Shown: positions 1 to 10,800 of the stretch, piece after piece
Layout: each line of letters opens with the position of its first letter
Numbering within the stretch: the first letter of the stretch is position 1
Origin: an uncultured Eubacteriales bacterium
GTDB taxonomy: Bacteria; Bacillota; Clostridia; Oscillospirales; Acutalibacteraceae
Direction of reading: 5' to 3'
Assembly: GCA_900314355.1 (NCBI GenBank)
Contig: OMUY01000014.1
Coordinates: forward strand, 1 to 54,396
DNA length: 54,396 nt
The notes under the pieces: model-generated
What the model saw: only the letters and a program-made list of their open reading frames with translations
Database searches by the model: none
What the model was told of the DNA's origin: nothing
Translations under genes and position numbers: made by a program

Positions 1-83
1 GCGTGATGGAATTGGCAGACGTGCGGGACTCAAAATCCCGTGGTGGCGACACCGTGCGGGTTCGACCCCCGCCGCCGGCACCA
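1..83 (+). tRNA. tRNA-Leu(CAA), 5' end cut by window edge
   Basis: The anticodon stem CGGGA/TCCCG encloses the loop CTCAAAA, giving anticodon CAA (reads UUG). A long variable arm, a T arm GCGGG-TTCGACC-CCCGC and an encoded CCA end at 81-83 fit a class II tRNA-Leu. The 3' acceptor strand CGCCGGC calls for a 5' strand GCCGGCG, but the window begins with only GCG, so the first four bases lie upstream. Confidence 0.93.
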
Positions 84-90
84 TAAATAT

Positions 91-124
91 TATGGCCGCG
101 GAGTATAACCGCGGTTATTTTTTG
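91..124 (+). terminator. Rho-independent terminator of the tRNA-Leu
   Basis: CCGCGG pairs with CCGCGG across the loop AGTATAA. The stem extends through G-U pairs and is followed by TTATTTTTT. It lies directly behind the tRNA CCA end. Confidence 0.75.
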
Positions 125-212
125 GCTGATAAACAAAAATTTAACGGTGCGTTATCTTTAGACGGATAAACGGCCTCTGAAAAGTCACAACAATTTAAAG
201 GTGGTGCGTTTT

Positions 213-734
213 TTGACAACAGCGATTTTCTGCTCGCCGAAAAAGGACGGAGAGACGTCTTATCTTTTCAACTTGTTCATATCGGGAAGGGAAGACGTAA
301 AGACGTTTTATATGTACGAGGAAAATATTAAACCATGCGTAGGATGCGGGTCATGCGGGAAAACGGGCAGATGTATATATGACGATACGAATGATATTTT
401 GCTGTCGATTGAAAAAAGCTCTCATGTGATTATCGCGTCGCCCGTTTACAATTATTCTTTTCCGTCTCCGGCGAAAGCTTTTCTCGACAGACTCCAGCCT
501 TATTACGGAAGTTCGCCGAAAATTGACAAAAAAGGTTTTCTTTTAGTCGCTTGCGGAAAATCCGGAAAGTATTCCCTCGAGATTATGAAAAAGCAGACAG
601 AGTACGCTTTTTCAGTTCTCGGCGTAAAATATTCGGGCGGTCTTTTCATGACGGGTACGGATAAAAATAAATCTCTTCCGAAATCGGAAGAGAAAAACGT
701 CGTTAAAACAGCTGATAAATTTTTTAAAATCTGA
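213..734 (+). CDS. Flavodoxin-fold NAD(P)H-dependent reductase-like protein
   Basis: A protein of about 173 residues with a flavodoxin-like fold. It opens with a beta strand and the phosphate-binding-type loop FCSPKKDGET. The cysteine cluster CVGCGSCGKTGRC follows near residue 45, as in iron-sulfur flavoprotein/NADPH-dependent FMN reductase families. The stretch ASPVYNYSFPSPAKAFLDRL matches the conserved flavin-contact region of that superfamily. A role in FMN-dependent electron transfer is inferred; the substrate is unknown. In-frame GTG codons exist at 201 and 204, but the site AAAGGTGGTG at about 197-206 is spaced correctly only for TTG at 213, so that start is preferred. It stands alone between the tRNA-Leu and a convergent PHP gene. 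Confidence 0.72.
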   Translation: MTTAIFCSPKKDGETSYLFNLFISGREDVKTFYMYEENIKPCVGCGSCGKTGRCIYDDTNDILLSIEKSSHVIIASPVYNYSFPSPAKAFLDRLQPYYGSSPKIDKKGFLLVACGKSGKYSLEIMKKQTEYAFSVLGVKYSGGLFMTGTDKNKSLPKSEEKNVVKTADKFFKI

Positions 735-740
735 ATTTAT

Positions 741-1424
741 TTAATATTGAGTGCCGGGCAGAGTTTTCAGCTTGTAATCTCCGGATAGAATCACCTGCAT
801 CAGCTCTTCGCTTGTTTTTACTTTTTTGCCGGTGAAAATTCCTCCTCTTGCGGCGTCTTCCGTTCTGTGCGCGTCGGAACCGGAAGTCGGTCTGAGATTG
901 TATTTTTCCGCCCACATTTTCGCTATGTCGTTTCTTGAGTCGTGATGAAGACAGGCGTTGTACGCCTCAATTCCGTCTATATCGGTTATTTCAACTATAG
1001 TCTGACTTTCTCTGAAAGGGTGAGCCTGAATTACTGTAAGATTGTTTTTCTGACAGAATTTGTGAAATTCGTGAAGCTCTAAATAAGGCATTTCGCTGTG
1101 GTCGTAAAGAAATTTTTCCGTCAGACCGAATATCAGATAATCATTGTCGGTATCTGACAGACGCATTTCCATTCCGAACATTACGGAAAAATCGTCGGTC
1201 TCTGATTTTTTCGCGTTTTCGTATCCTCTTATGAAGTAATCTACCTTTTCTTTCCATGAGTTTCCGGGATATTTTTTTTCAAGATACCACGGACCGAAGT
1301 GATCCGTAATCATCATTCCGGAATATCCGGCGTTTTTGTATCTTTTTACCATCTCCTCCGCCGTCGCCTCGCCGCATGGAGATACGTCCGACGTGTGTAC
1401 ATGCGTCTCATAAAGATAACTCAT
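741..1424 (-). CDS. PHP-domain metal-dependent phosphoesterase
   Basis: A 227-residue PHP-family protein. Metal-ligand motifs are visible in order: HVHTSD near residue 8, MITDHFGPW near residue 38, the histidine in IQAHPF, and SGSDAH near the C-terminus. Family members such as the TrpH/YciV group hydrolyse phosphoesters (for example 3',5'-bisphosphonucleotides or RNA ends); the substrate here is unknown. The ATG at 1424 is chosen because GGGAGGA lies 7 bases upstream; the frame stays open for 72 more codons upstream but has no motif or better ribosome site. It converges with the flavodoxin-like gene and diverges from the Gfo/Idh/MocA gene, so the 1425-1568 interval must carry promoters for both. 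Confidence 0.85.
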   Translation of the reverse strand: MSYLYETHVHTSDVSPCGEATAEEMVKRYKNAGYSGMMITDHFGPWYLEKKYPGNSWKEKVDYFIRGYENAKKSETDDFSVMFGMEMRLSDTDNDYLIFGLTEKFLYDHSEMPYLELHEFHKFCQKNNLTVIQAHPFRESQTIVEITDIDGIEAYNACLHHDSRNDIAKMWAEKYNLRPTSGSDAHRTEDAARGGIFTGKKVKTSEELMQVILSGDYKLKTLPGTQY

Positions 1425-1568
1425 TTTATTTTCCTCCCGAGAAGGCGATTTGTTGTCTTCTGCAAAAATTATTATATCATTTGCGGACAGATTTTCAATA
1501 TCAAGGTTGAAAATTATAAAAAGTTTTGTTATTATTGTCTCAAATAAAACAGAAGAAGGAAAGACTAA

Positions 1569-2642
1569 ATGAAAAAACTTAAAGCAGCGGTAATAGGCGT
1601 AGGAAGCATCAGCTATCATCACATCATGGGATATATTCACGACCCGGACACCGAGCTTTACGCTTTTTGCGATATAAACGAAAGAAGATTATTTGAAAAA
1701 GCCGACGAGTACGGAGTTCCGAGAGAAAGATGTTTCACCGATAAGGACGAAATGTTTAAAAAATGTCCGGAAATAGATGTAGTGTCTGTCACGACATGGA
1801 ACTGTGCTCACGCCGAATGCACAATAGCCGCGCTTAACGCCGGAAAAGACGTTATATGCGAAAAACCGATGGCCATGAACGCCAAAGAGGCTCAGGCGAT
1901 GAAGGACGCGGCGGATAAAAACGGCAGGCTTCTCCAGATAGGTTTTGTCAGAAGATTCGGCAACGATACTAAAGTTGTAAAGGATTTCATCGACGCCGGC
2001 GATTTCGGCGATCTCTACTACGCAAAAGCGACTTATCTCAGAAGAAACGGCAATCCCGGCGGATGGTTTCAGGATAAGTCACGCTCCGGAGGCGGCCCGC
2101 TCATAGATTTGGGCGTTCATGTAATAGACCTTGTCCGCTATTTAATGGGATGTCCGCAGCCCGTTTCGGTATATGCGTGCACATTCCAAAAGCTTTTTGA
2201 CAGACCCGGAATTATATGCGAAAGAGGCTACAGATCTTCGGACGCCGGCTATGACGACAGCTGCACCGTAGAGGATCTCGCTTCTGCTATGATAAGATTT
2301 GACAACGGGGCCGTTCTCCATTTTGAATCGTCGTTTTCTTTAAACATAAAACACGACGAAAGCGCTATAGAGCTTTTCGGAACAAAAGCCGGGTGCAAGA
2401 TGGATCCGAAGCTTCATATTTTTACAGACAAACACAATTATCTTGTCAATGTGGATTTTGATCTCGATACCGAGCCCCATTTTGATAAAATATTTGAAAA
2501 CGAGCTTGCCGCTTTCTTAAATTCAGTAAAGACAGGCGAAAAAACAATCGCTCCCGCGGAGGACGGCGTCACGCTTATGAAAATTTTAGACGCGTGTTAT
2601 AAATCTGCAGCGACAGGTCACGAGGTATTGATAGAAAAATGA
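1569..2642 (+). CDS. Gfo/Idh/MocA family NAD(P)-dependent oxidoreductase
   Basis: A 357-residue protein with an N-terminal Rossmann fold (AVIGVGSISYHHIMGY at residues 7-22, in place of the usual GxGxxG) and the family motif CEKPMAMNAKEA near residue 98, whose lysine is the usual catalytic residue. The second conserved site GGGPLIDLGVHVIDL, near residue 175, supplies the active-site histidine. The C-terminal half is the alpha/beta GFO_IDH_MocA domain. Such enzymes oxidise or reduce sugars, inositols or related polyols; the substrate is not predictable here. A good AAGGAAAG site precedes the ATG. The stop overlaps the next gene's start (ATGA at 2639-2642), so the two are translationally coupled. 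Confidence 0.9.
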   Translation: MKKLKAAVIGVGSISYHHIMGYIHDPDTELYAFCDINERRLFEKADEYGVPRERCFTDKDEMFKKCPEIDVVSVTTWNCAHAECTIAALNAGKDVICEKPMAMNAKEAQAMKDAADKNGRLLQIGFVRRFGNDTKVVKDFIDAGDFGDLYYAKATYLRRNGNPGGWFQDKSRSGGGPLIDLGVHVIDLVRYLMGCPQPVSVYACTFQKLFDRPGIICERGYRSSDAGYDDSCTVEDLASAMIRFDNGAVLHFESSFSLNIKHDESAIELFGTKAGCKMDPKLHIFTDKHNYLVNVDFDLDTEPHFDKIFENELAAFLNSVKTGEKTIAPAEDGVTLMKILDACYKSAATGHEVLIEK

Positions 2643-3232
2643 GTTCCGGTGAAGACGGGAATAAGGAAAAGAAAAATTCCGGCTCCAAGAAAATGAGAAC
2701 GAGCGCCAAAACAGCTGTCGGAGGTATTTCAGCCGCTCTGAGCGTTGTGGTTATGCTTCTTTCGGCAGTCGTTCCTTTTCTTGAGTACGCTCTGCCCGCC
2801 GCCGCGAGCTGGCTCATCACCATGATATGCCTTGAGCTTGACAAAAAATGGGCGTTTGCCACATACGTCTCTGTCAGTCTTTTGTCTCTGATGATGCTTA
2901 CAAATAAAGAAACGGCGATGATGTATGTCTCGTTTTTCGGATATTATCCTATTTTAAAACTTTTTTTTGAAGAGAAAATCAATCGAAAATGGGTGATCTG
3001 GATATTAAAAATAATAGTTTTTAATGCCTCTGTTTTCGCAGCGTATTATATTTTGATTAAACTTTTTGCGTTCAGGATTGAGGATTTGACGGAAAACGGC
3101 GTAAAGGGTCTTGTAACTCTCGACATAATGATGAACGTAATGTTCGTCTGCTATGAGATAGCTCTTTCAAAATTCATCATGATATATCTGAAAGTATGGC
3201 AGAAAAAATTCAGAAGAATTTTTAAAAACTGA
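2639..3232 (+). CDS. Predicted multi-pass membrane protein of unknown function
   Basis: A 197-residue protein with a charged, lysine-rich cytoplasmic N-terminus of about 25 residues, then about five hydrophobic segments (around residues 28-50, 52-65, 74-85, 118-142 and 160-180) and a basic C-terminus ending in KFRRIFKN. The size and the helix pattern with an early Ala/Gly-rich helix recall small S-component-like integral membrane proteins, but no family motif is certain. Its start overlaps the stop of the oxidoreductase gene by four bases, so the two probably share a transcript and possibly a function. A strong terminator follows. Confidence 0.72.
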   Translation: MSSGEDGNKEKKNSGSKKMRTSAKTAVGGISAALSVVVMLLSAVVPFLEYALPAAASWLITMICLELDKKWAFATYVSVSLLSLMMLTNKETAMMYVSFFGYYPILKLFFEEKINRKWVIWILKIIVFNASVFAAYYILIKLFAFRIEDLTENGVKGLVTLDIMMNVMFVCYEIALSKFIMIYLKVWQKKFRRIFKN

Positions 3233-3240
3233 AAAATTAA

Positions 3241-3266
3241 CGGAACCCGCAGAGGTTCCGTTTTTT
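3241..3266. terminator. Rho-independent terminator, probably used from both sides
   Basis: CGGAACC (3241-3247) pairs perfectly with GGTTCCG (3254-3260), followed by T6. A-rich sequence on the left side would serve the convergent nuclease gene that ends at 3292. Confidence 0.88.
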
Positions 3267-3291
3267 AATTTAATTTTAGTTCTTACTTATT

Positions 3292-4497
3292 TTACGGATT
3301 GCATCTTTTGCACGGCGAATATCCTTCGTCGATAAGAGTCTGTCTGCCGCCCTTATAATATTCCTTGTTGGACGCCTTTATTTTTTCCGCCTCTTCGCAG
3401 TTTGTTCTGTGGAATTTTTTAGTCGATTTATTTAAGATGTAATCGGCGTTTTTCTGCTGCTGCGATGTAGTTGACTCAGTCGTTTGTTTCGTGGCGGAAG
3501 AAGTGGCAGTTGTGACAATAGCTTTGCCGATAAGAGATGAGTCTCCGGTGCTGTAATTTATCGAAACTCCGGGCTGCACATTGTAGCAGAAAACGCAGAA
3601 ATCTATTCCTTTTCCCTTGTCCTCTACCGAATAACCTTCGAGAAGAACTCCTCTTGCGAGAAGGTCGGAGCCTTTGAAAATAGGCGTTGAGCGGTACATA
3701 ACGTGGTTTCCTGTATCCTTGATATAATCCGATACGGTCTCCTCGTAAGGCAGCATTCCTTCCACGTTCATATACCTTGTGCCCGTTATGAGATTATTCA
3801 CATTGGCGTTTTCGCCCGTGAGCTGATATCCGATAAGATGACATCTGTTATACAGGTATTTGCCGTCTACAATATCGTATTTGACCGTGTGCCAGCCGGA
3901 AGGCTTCACCATTCCTATTGAGCCCCGCTCCTCGGTAGGCATAAGATCTTTTCCTATTGACGCGGCTGTGTAGCCGCATCTTCCCAAGCTGTCGAGATCG
4001 GAATAATACTCGTATGACTCGCTTATAATTTCCGAATAAGTGAAAAACGGCTTGTTGTCGTTAATTTCCACGGACGGATTTCCTTTGTACGCAGGTATTT
4101 CGCCCGATGTGAATTTGGGCTTTGCGGCGGGAATTTTCTTTGAAACATTTTTTCCGGTTGTGTTTTTTTCGGTAGTATTTTTCTTTGTTTCGGTCTGTTT
4201 TTCGGTGGTTTTCGTCGTCTCGTCCCGATATGTGACAGTCGGCGAAAGCGAAGCGGAAATTCTGAGAGCCATTCTCGCGTCGAGAGCCGAAATTTTTCCG
4301 TCCCCGTTCATATCCGCCGCTTTTATCCGCCTTGTGTCAAATTTTTCGAGCTGCGCCGAAACTCTTAAAATCATTCTCGCGTCAGAAGCGGTAACTTTTC
4401 CGTTGAAATCCACGTCGCCGAGAAGAGCCGCCGAAGGCGACAACGTCAAGACGACGGAAAGCAGAAGAGATAATAAAATTGATGAAAATTTTTTCAC
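3292..4497 (-). CDS. Secreted DNA/RNA non-specific endonuclease with dockerin repeats and a C-terminal metal-binding tail
   Basis: About 401 residues with three modules. After a signal peptide (SSILLSLLLSVVLTL) come two type I dockerin repeats, with calcium-loop motifs DVDFNGKVTASDARM and DMNGDGKISALDARM. A Thr/Lys-rich linker leads to a His-Me-finger nuclease of the EndA/NucA type: the core NRCHLIGYQLTGENAN holds the catalytic histidine (normally DRGH) and is followed by NNLITGTRYMN. The last 45 residues form a Cys/His module (TKKFHRTNCEEAE to YSPCKRCNP) that is common at the ends of Firmicute nucleases and MBL proteins and probably binds zinc. The GTG at 4497 is preferred because GAGGT lies 8 bases upstream; upstream starts have no ribosome site. 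It probably degrades extracellular nucleic acid. Confidence 0.87.
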   Translation of the reverse strand: MKKFSSILLSLLLSVVLTLSPSAALLGDVDFNGKVTASDARMILRVSAQLEKFDTRRIKAADMNGDGKISALDARMALRISASLSPTVTYRDETTKTTEKQTETKKNTTEKNTTGKNVSKKIPAAKPKFTSGEIPAYKGNPSVEINDNKPFFTYSEIISESYEYYSDLDSLGRCGYTAASIGKDLMPTEERGSIGMVKPSGWHTVKYDIVDGKYLYNRCHLIGYQLTGENANVNNLITGTRYMNVEGMLPYEETVSDYIKDTGNHVMYRSTPIFKGSDLLARGVLLEGYSVEDKGKGIDFCVFCYNVQPGVSINYSTGDSSLIGKAIVTTATSSATKQTTESTTSQQQKNADYILNKSTKKFHRTNCEEAEKIKASNKEYYKGGRQTLIDEGYSPCKRCNP

Positions 4498-4705
4498 AAA
4501 AAAATACCTCGATTTCATATAAAATCTTCGCAATTTAACGTCGGATGCTTTGTTTTTCAAAAAATTTTTAAGAAATATGAAATATTATTTTTATATAAAG
4601 ATATATTATCATAATTTATTCAATTTGACAACTGGTATTTATGTACAAATAATGTTGCGGATATTTATACAAAAGGTAAAATTTTTTTTTCGATTCCATT
4701 TATCC

Positions 4706-4734
4706 TTGAATTTAACCGCAAAAATAATTATAAT
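4706..4734 (+). promoter_or_regulatory. Sigma-A promoter for the 2115-aa protein gene
   Basis: TTGAAT (4706-4711), a 17-base spacer and TATAAT (4729-4734). The untranslated leader would be about 100 bases. The rest of the 343-base gap between the divergent genes at 4497 and 4841 is AT-rich; a second TTGACA at about 4624 may form a weaker promoter. Confidence 0.6.
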
Positions 4735-4840
4735 TAAAATGATTAAATTTATAGGTGAGATTATGTCTTGCCGAGATATGATTTATGTGATTCAACTTTT
4801 TTAAAAAAATTGAAAATTATTCTGATAGGGGGAAATTTAC

Positions 4841-7800
4841 ATGAAGACTATGAGAAAAACGCTCAGCGTATTTTTGGCTGTGCTTATGATGGTCTCATGT
4901 CTTACGGCGGGCTTCTACGCGATGGCCGCCGACACAGACGATCTGGTAAAAGATCTCGCTTATCATTTCTTCGAGCTTAACGGTAACGATATAGCTACGG
5001 AGAATGTCAACGTGACAAATTCCACGGATTCGTTCACAATTTATCAGCCGGGTCTTGCTTCAAGAGTCGACAATTACGATGTTGAGAATAAATCCGGCGA
5101 TTATGTTTACCAGGATGACAGCGGCAAACCTGTCCGTTCCGTAGCTTATACTCATACGGTTACGGCGAGCGACGATTCAAACCGCACGATTTACAACACG
5201 TATTCTTATTTTGAGCAGATTTTCAAAACATATTATACGGACGGCAGCACGGCAAACAAGACGCCTAACCAGATAACTGACGAAATCAAGCTCAAGTTGA
5301 AAAACGTAATAGACGACAGTACCGGCGATCTTCTTTTCTTCGACGGCTACACATATTACGTTGACGCTCTCGGAAACATAGTTTCCCGTTCCAAGGAAAG
5401 AACTTATACGGCCAAACAAAACGCCGGCACCGGCGACGTCGATATCACATACAATAAGTACGACGATAACGGCGCTGTAATAGGTACTACTACGGTAGAA
5501 TCCGAACAGAACATACCCGCTTCTCAGGTTTTGGGCGGAATCACAGAGCATTCAAGACTCGCCGGTTCGGCTCAGTCGGGCCAGATTTACGCGAAGAACT
5601 TATATGAGCTGATGAATGTCGATACAATTATCAACTATTTCGTCGGCAACTGCACCGCCGCAAACTCCGGCACATGGTTCCACACATATATCTTCGATGT
5701 AAAGACAGACGTAAACTACATTCTCGAAAACGAAGAGCCTACGTCTGATCCCATTCAGGTAGACGAGCATAAAGCCACATTTAAAATGGGCAGGCTTTTC
5801 GACGATTCAGGCACGCAGGCGTCATACTACACAAGTTCATGGGAGACAGAAGACGAGCCGACCAAGACGGACAACAGCAGATATGCCCTTATGCAGCTTA
5901 AGGATAATATGCATAACTACTTTAACGAGTATTATGTAACCAAGAACGGAAAACAGAAACTCGAGACAATGTCTGTTTCTCAAATAAAATCCGCATATAA
6001 TACTGTTACTGCGTATTATGACACATTCTCTGCTCTGTCAAACAAAGCGCAGCTCAATTTCTTCGGACAGGACGCTTATCAGTACATGAACCTTGTAACA
6101 CAGCTGAGTTCTGTCGATATAAACGAGCCTCTTTTCCCGAAGAGAACATCCGCTCTCTTTGACGACGATGACGGCAACGACGTGACATATCAGGTCACAG
6201 CCTCTTCGGTCGGATCGGTCGTATCCACTATTGACTCTCTTCTTAAAAACGAGGCGCTCGGCAGAACATTAAAGCCTATTCTCGATATGAGAAAGGCAAA
6301 CGGCGACGAGCTTGTCGAGGGACTTTCCAATATTACCGGCAATACCCCGTACGAGATGCTTCAGAACGCTATCAGACAGTATCTTTTCTCCGATAATATT
6401 GTCAACCTTATTCTTGAAAAACTTTATCCTATCATCACAAATAACGTTGATAAGCTTTTGACAGATGATTTCATTCAGAGCGCTATTAAAAATGCTGTCG
6501 GCTCAACACTTGGAGGTCTTGTAACAAACATTGCGAACAGCATCGTAGGTTCAAGCAACGGCGGATGGCAGGCTCTTATTTACGCAGTTCTTGTTCATGC
6601 CAAGATAGGCGCTTATCCCTCTGCTTTCGCGTATGTAATGGACTGCTTTGGTTATTCCGATGAGTTCAAATCAATTTACAACGTTCTTTCTAAATCAGGC
6701 GGCGGCTCACGTAATTCTGCCGGCGACTTCAAAGAAAGCGATTTCGATTACAACGGAGTCGATGTCAGCACAAAAGCTTACGCTAATACTCTCATCGGTT
6801 CACAGTTCGACTCCTACTGCGGAAACAGATGGAAAGACGTCGACTGGGGCAACATGATTTGGGGTATTAACGGCGATTCCGGTAAATTCAAGGACGCTCT
6901 CACTTGTGCGCTTGCTCCGTTTACAGGTATTCTCGCCTGCATACTCGGCAATCAGACTCTTAATATCAAAGCTGCAGAAATGAAAGTATTATTAATTACA
7001 TATAATCTCAACCTCAAGATTGAGGGTCAGCAGATTTACGATGAGGTTCTTCTTCCTCTTCTTGAGATGCTCGGCATTACAACTGCCAACGGCCTTAAAA
7101 CTCAGGCTCAGGTAAATGCTCTCGCGGACGAAGTAATCAACGGCAACGATTTCGCTCCGACAAACGGCGCTACAAGCGTTAACAACTTCCTTCAGGGCAC
7201 ATTAATCAATCCTCTTATCAGCTGGGTGACGGATACTCTTCTCGCTTCTCCTATTTCCGAAATCACAAAGATAGTTGTTAACCTTTCATATTATCTTACA
7301 TCTTATGCTCTCCTCAACACTATAAAGGGAATAGAAATTCCGCTTAAAGTAAATATTAATGGCGGAGGAATAAGTCCGAATATCAATGTATATACATTGA
7401 AAGTTTCTAACCTTCTCGGCGACAAGCTTGATTTCCTCGATTCTTTACAGGGCATAATCGACCTTATCGGAATTTCCACAAATACGGGCAGAGCCGTAAT
7501 AGGCTACTATGATCCGACGCTCACGTATAAAACAGATTCCTCGGGCGCTTACGTAAAGGATTCGCAGGGACAGTACGTAATAGACGAAGATAAACTTGCG
7601 CAGGTCAGAATTTATCAGCCTACTCAGGAAGGCTACGACGCGACTACAATGACGCAGGCGGCTTATGTCGGATATACAAATCCTTCTTATGTCGATTCCG
7701 AAACAGGCGAGCTTCTTGACGATCATCTATCTGTTGATACATACGGCAAGGTTGAATGGAGCGAGGATCTCGCCGTTTATCTCGCGGCGAACGGAGACAA

Positions 7801-10800
7801 TACGTTCGCGCTTTACGGCAACAGCTATGACTACGCTTCTCTCGGTTTGAATGTCGGCGATACCATTCCGTCCGATAAGCTTTCGTCAGCGACAATCGGC
7901 GATGTACTTTACAAAAACGCTGTCGGACAAGTATGCGGATATTTCAACGATAAGACAAATACGGCTTATAAATCCATACCGATGGTTACGGATGACAACG
8001 GCGTTCAGACTCAGGACGACCCGGAAAATTATACGGCTGTTTACAGAATGTACAGCTATACTCATTACGTTGACGAGTCCACGCCGGAGACAGATTATGT
8101 TCTGTACGACAATGTAAGTTCAATTACGGATCCGGCGGAGGTCAAATCTCTTAAACTTGTAACCGACACTTCTCTTTATAGGGAAAAGGTCAGCCTTGTC
8201 GCTATAATGGATTATAAGCTTCAGTCGACCGGCACCGAGGAAAAGACATCGTCTATAAGGTCATGCGATCTCAGCGCGGGTTCCGACGGTTCCACAAAAT
8301 GGGCTTCGGGAACGAGAAAGTACATAAGTCTTACAAACGAAGGCGAAGGTCTTGTAATTCTCGCAATATTCAGATATATATTCTCAGTATTCCATTACAG
8401 AGAATGGGATAAAGATGAAGGCGACTACACAACAGAGACTTCTCTTGTCAATGCATTCCTTACGAATGATACTCTTAACAATGAACTTGTGTACGGCTTG
8501 ACTCTTGACGATATATTCAACAGTCTTGCTCTTCACCCGGATGAGTGCATTGCGGCGCTTTATGAACTTCTTACTCCCACATATTCGGGAGAAAGACCTG
8601 AAAACCACATAATCAACATTGTAAAATCCGTCGCCGAGGGCAAGGTGGTTACAGGAAAATCCACGTCGTCCGACCCGAATTATAAATACAACCTCTTCCA
8701 GGACGAGGCGGTATATTACGGATATGACACTTTAAGTGAACAGGTTAAAAAGTACAACGATTCGTCTTTCGGTCCTCAGGTTCAGTATTCAGAGTATTGG
8801 ACAAGAGACAACGCGGAATATGTTGTTGATAATATCGACGATGTAATCAACAATATAACGTCCATATTCTCGCAGGATTCAATTCTCAACGTTTCAAGCG
8901 AAGGCGAACTAAGCGGACTTATTGGTGACGCTATTTCAAACGCTATTGACGACGAAACGCTTTCTTCTTTGATGTCGTCTCTGTTCACTGCTCTTGACGG
9001 AGCTATATCAGGCGGCGGACTTGCGGACATTCTTAAAAACGCGGTCGGACTTGATTACTCCAAAGAGTTTGTTTCGCAGACTTTGGCGTATGTATTCGGT
9101 ACAGTTGACGGCGACAAGAACCCTGTATACAATAAGCTCGCATCAGACCTTTCAAAGGGCAGCACGGTTTATGACTCGACAACATTCTACGCTGAAGACG
9201 GAACTCCTCTCGTATGGGGCGTCGGCTCTACAGATGATGATGTTGCTTTGAGAAATAATCTCGGCTTATCTCAGGTGGAAATGCTTGAAAACTACGTTGT
9301 CGCATTCCTTGCTCCTTTCGCTATAGCAGTTAAATGGCTGGGATTAGGTCAGGATATTACGGCGTGCAATACTGTTGACACAAGCACAGGCATGGTAACT
9401 GATTATCAGTCCGGTATTCTCGATCTTCCCGGATATGAAGGATACCAGTACGCGTGGATTCCCCTTATGCACGCTCTTTCCGCTACAGACAATCTTCAGA
9501 CCTACGAGCAGTATTTCAAGAGTGTTTATCTTGATCCCAAGAATACAACGGTAAGCGGCTCAGCCACAACTCTTTCGATTCCGGCGATTGTCGTCTCAAA
9601 CGTAAACACGATAAAGGGTGTTCTGGATCCCGTCGCAGGACTTATCGACAAAGTTATTTCGGATCCCATCTCGACGGTTTTGAATATGCTTCCTAATCTG
9701 TTCTTCTACCTTTCAATCGGAGCTCTTTCGGATACAATCAACAACCTCGTACAGCCCGCTTATGTAATTATCGATATTGTGGCTCCTATAGTTGACGCTC
9801 TTCCGATAGTAAACAAATATCTTGCAAACGTCTCTATCGGCGGTGTCGCTCTCAACCTGAGTCTTCCTCTCGACTTCGATTTCAATGACCTCGCTAACAG
9901 CCTCATTACTATGCTCAGCGAAAATTACACGACGTTCAATATCAAGCCTAAGAATCTTAAGATAGGCACCGGACTCGAGTACATTACCCAGCCGTTTACG
10001 GCAATGCCCGTTCTCTTCAACGAAGACACGAGCGAGCCCGTAATCGACGAGTCAATCTACAGCACGCTTACAACTAAGGAAAAGGCTCATTACAAGCCCA
10101 TGTACACTGTTGTAAGAGAAGGAGGATCGTCTACCGGAAATGTTGAAATAGATAACAACCCGGACAGCGAAACTTACGGTCAAATAATGTATTCGCCTGT
10201 TTTGAACGACGACGGAGAGCAGGTCTACTGCTACTATGACGAGAACGGATCAATAGATTCGACGAATGCTACGGAGATTATGTATCAAAACTGCTATATC
10301 AAGAATGATAAAGAATCGCCTGTTTATAAACTTGACCACTACGATCTTGAGGGAAACCCGGTATGGGCTCAGGCTTATCAGACAACAACGACGTCTTATC
10401 AGAAAGCGTCCGACGGTTCTTACCTCCTTCAGGACAGAACATACAATCCCGATACAAGGACATTCTGGGAATATGTTCCTTCTTATGACACAACAAAACC
10501 GATTGAGGGAGAATATCAGCAGTTGACCAAGGAAGTTCCTTATTACGCGTGGGGCGCTCTGAAACTCAACCTTCCTTATATAGATTTCAACTATATCTGC
10601 TCCGGAACATTGACATTCACACCTCTCACTACTGACGGAATAGAAAAATACGTTGAACTCGATTCGGCAGGCGGCGGCGATTTCCTGACACTCGTGTTGA
10701 GACTAGCGATGGAAATACTCGAGATGCCCGAGAATGAAGATTCACTCGTCCACTTCCTCAACGGAGCAGCTCTTCTCACCACTGATGAGGAAAGCACACT

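Noticed and set aside
3292-4497. Cellulosome component
   Set aside because: Dockerin repeats alone do not show a cellulosome; no cohesin or glycoside hydrolase gene is in the window.
5177-5551. Long antisense frames inside the 2115-aa gene (also at 7445, 8782, 10591)
   Set aside because: They have no ribosome sites or family motifs and arise from codon bias of the real gene on the other strand.
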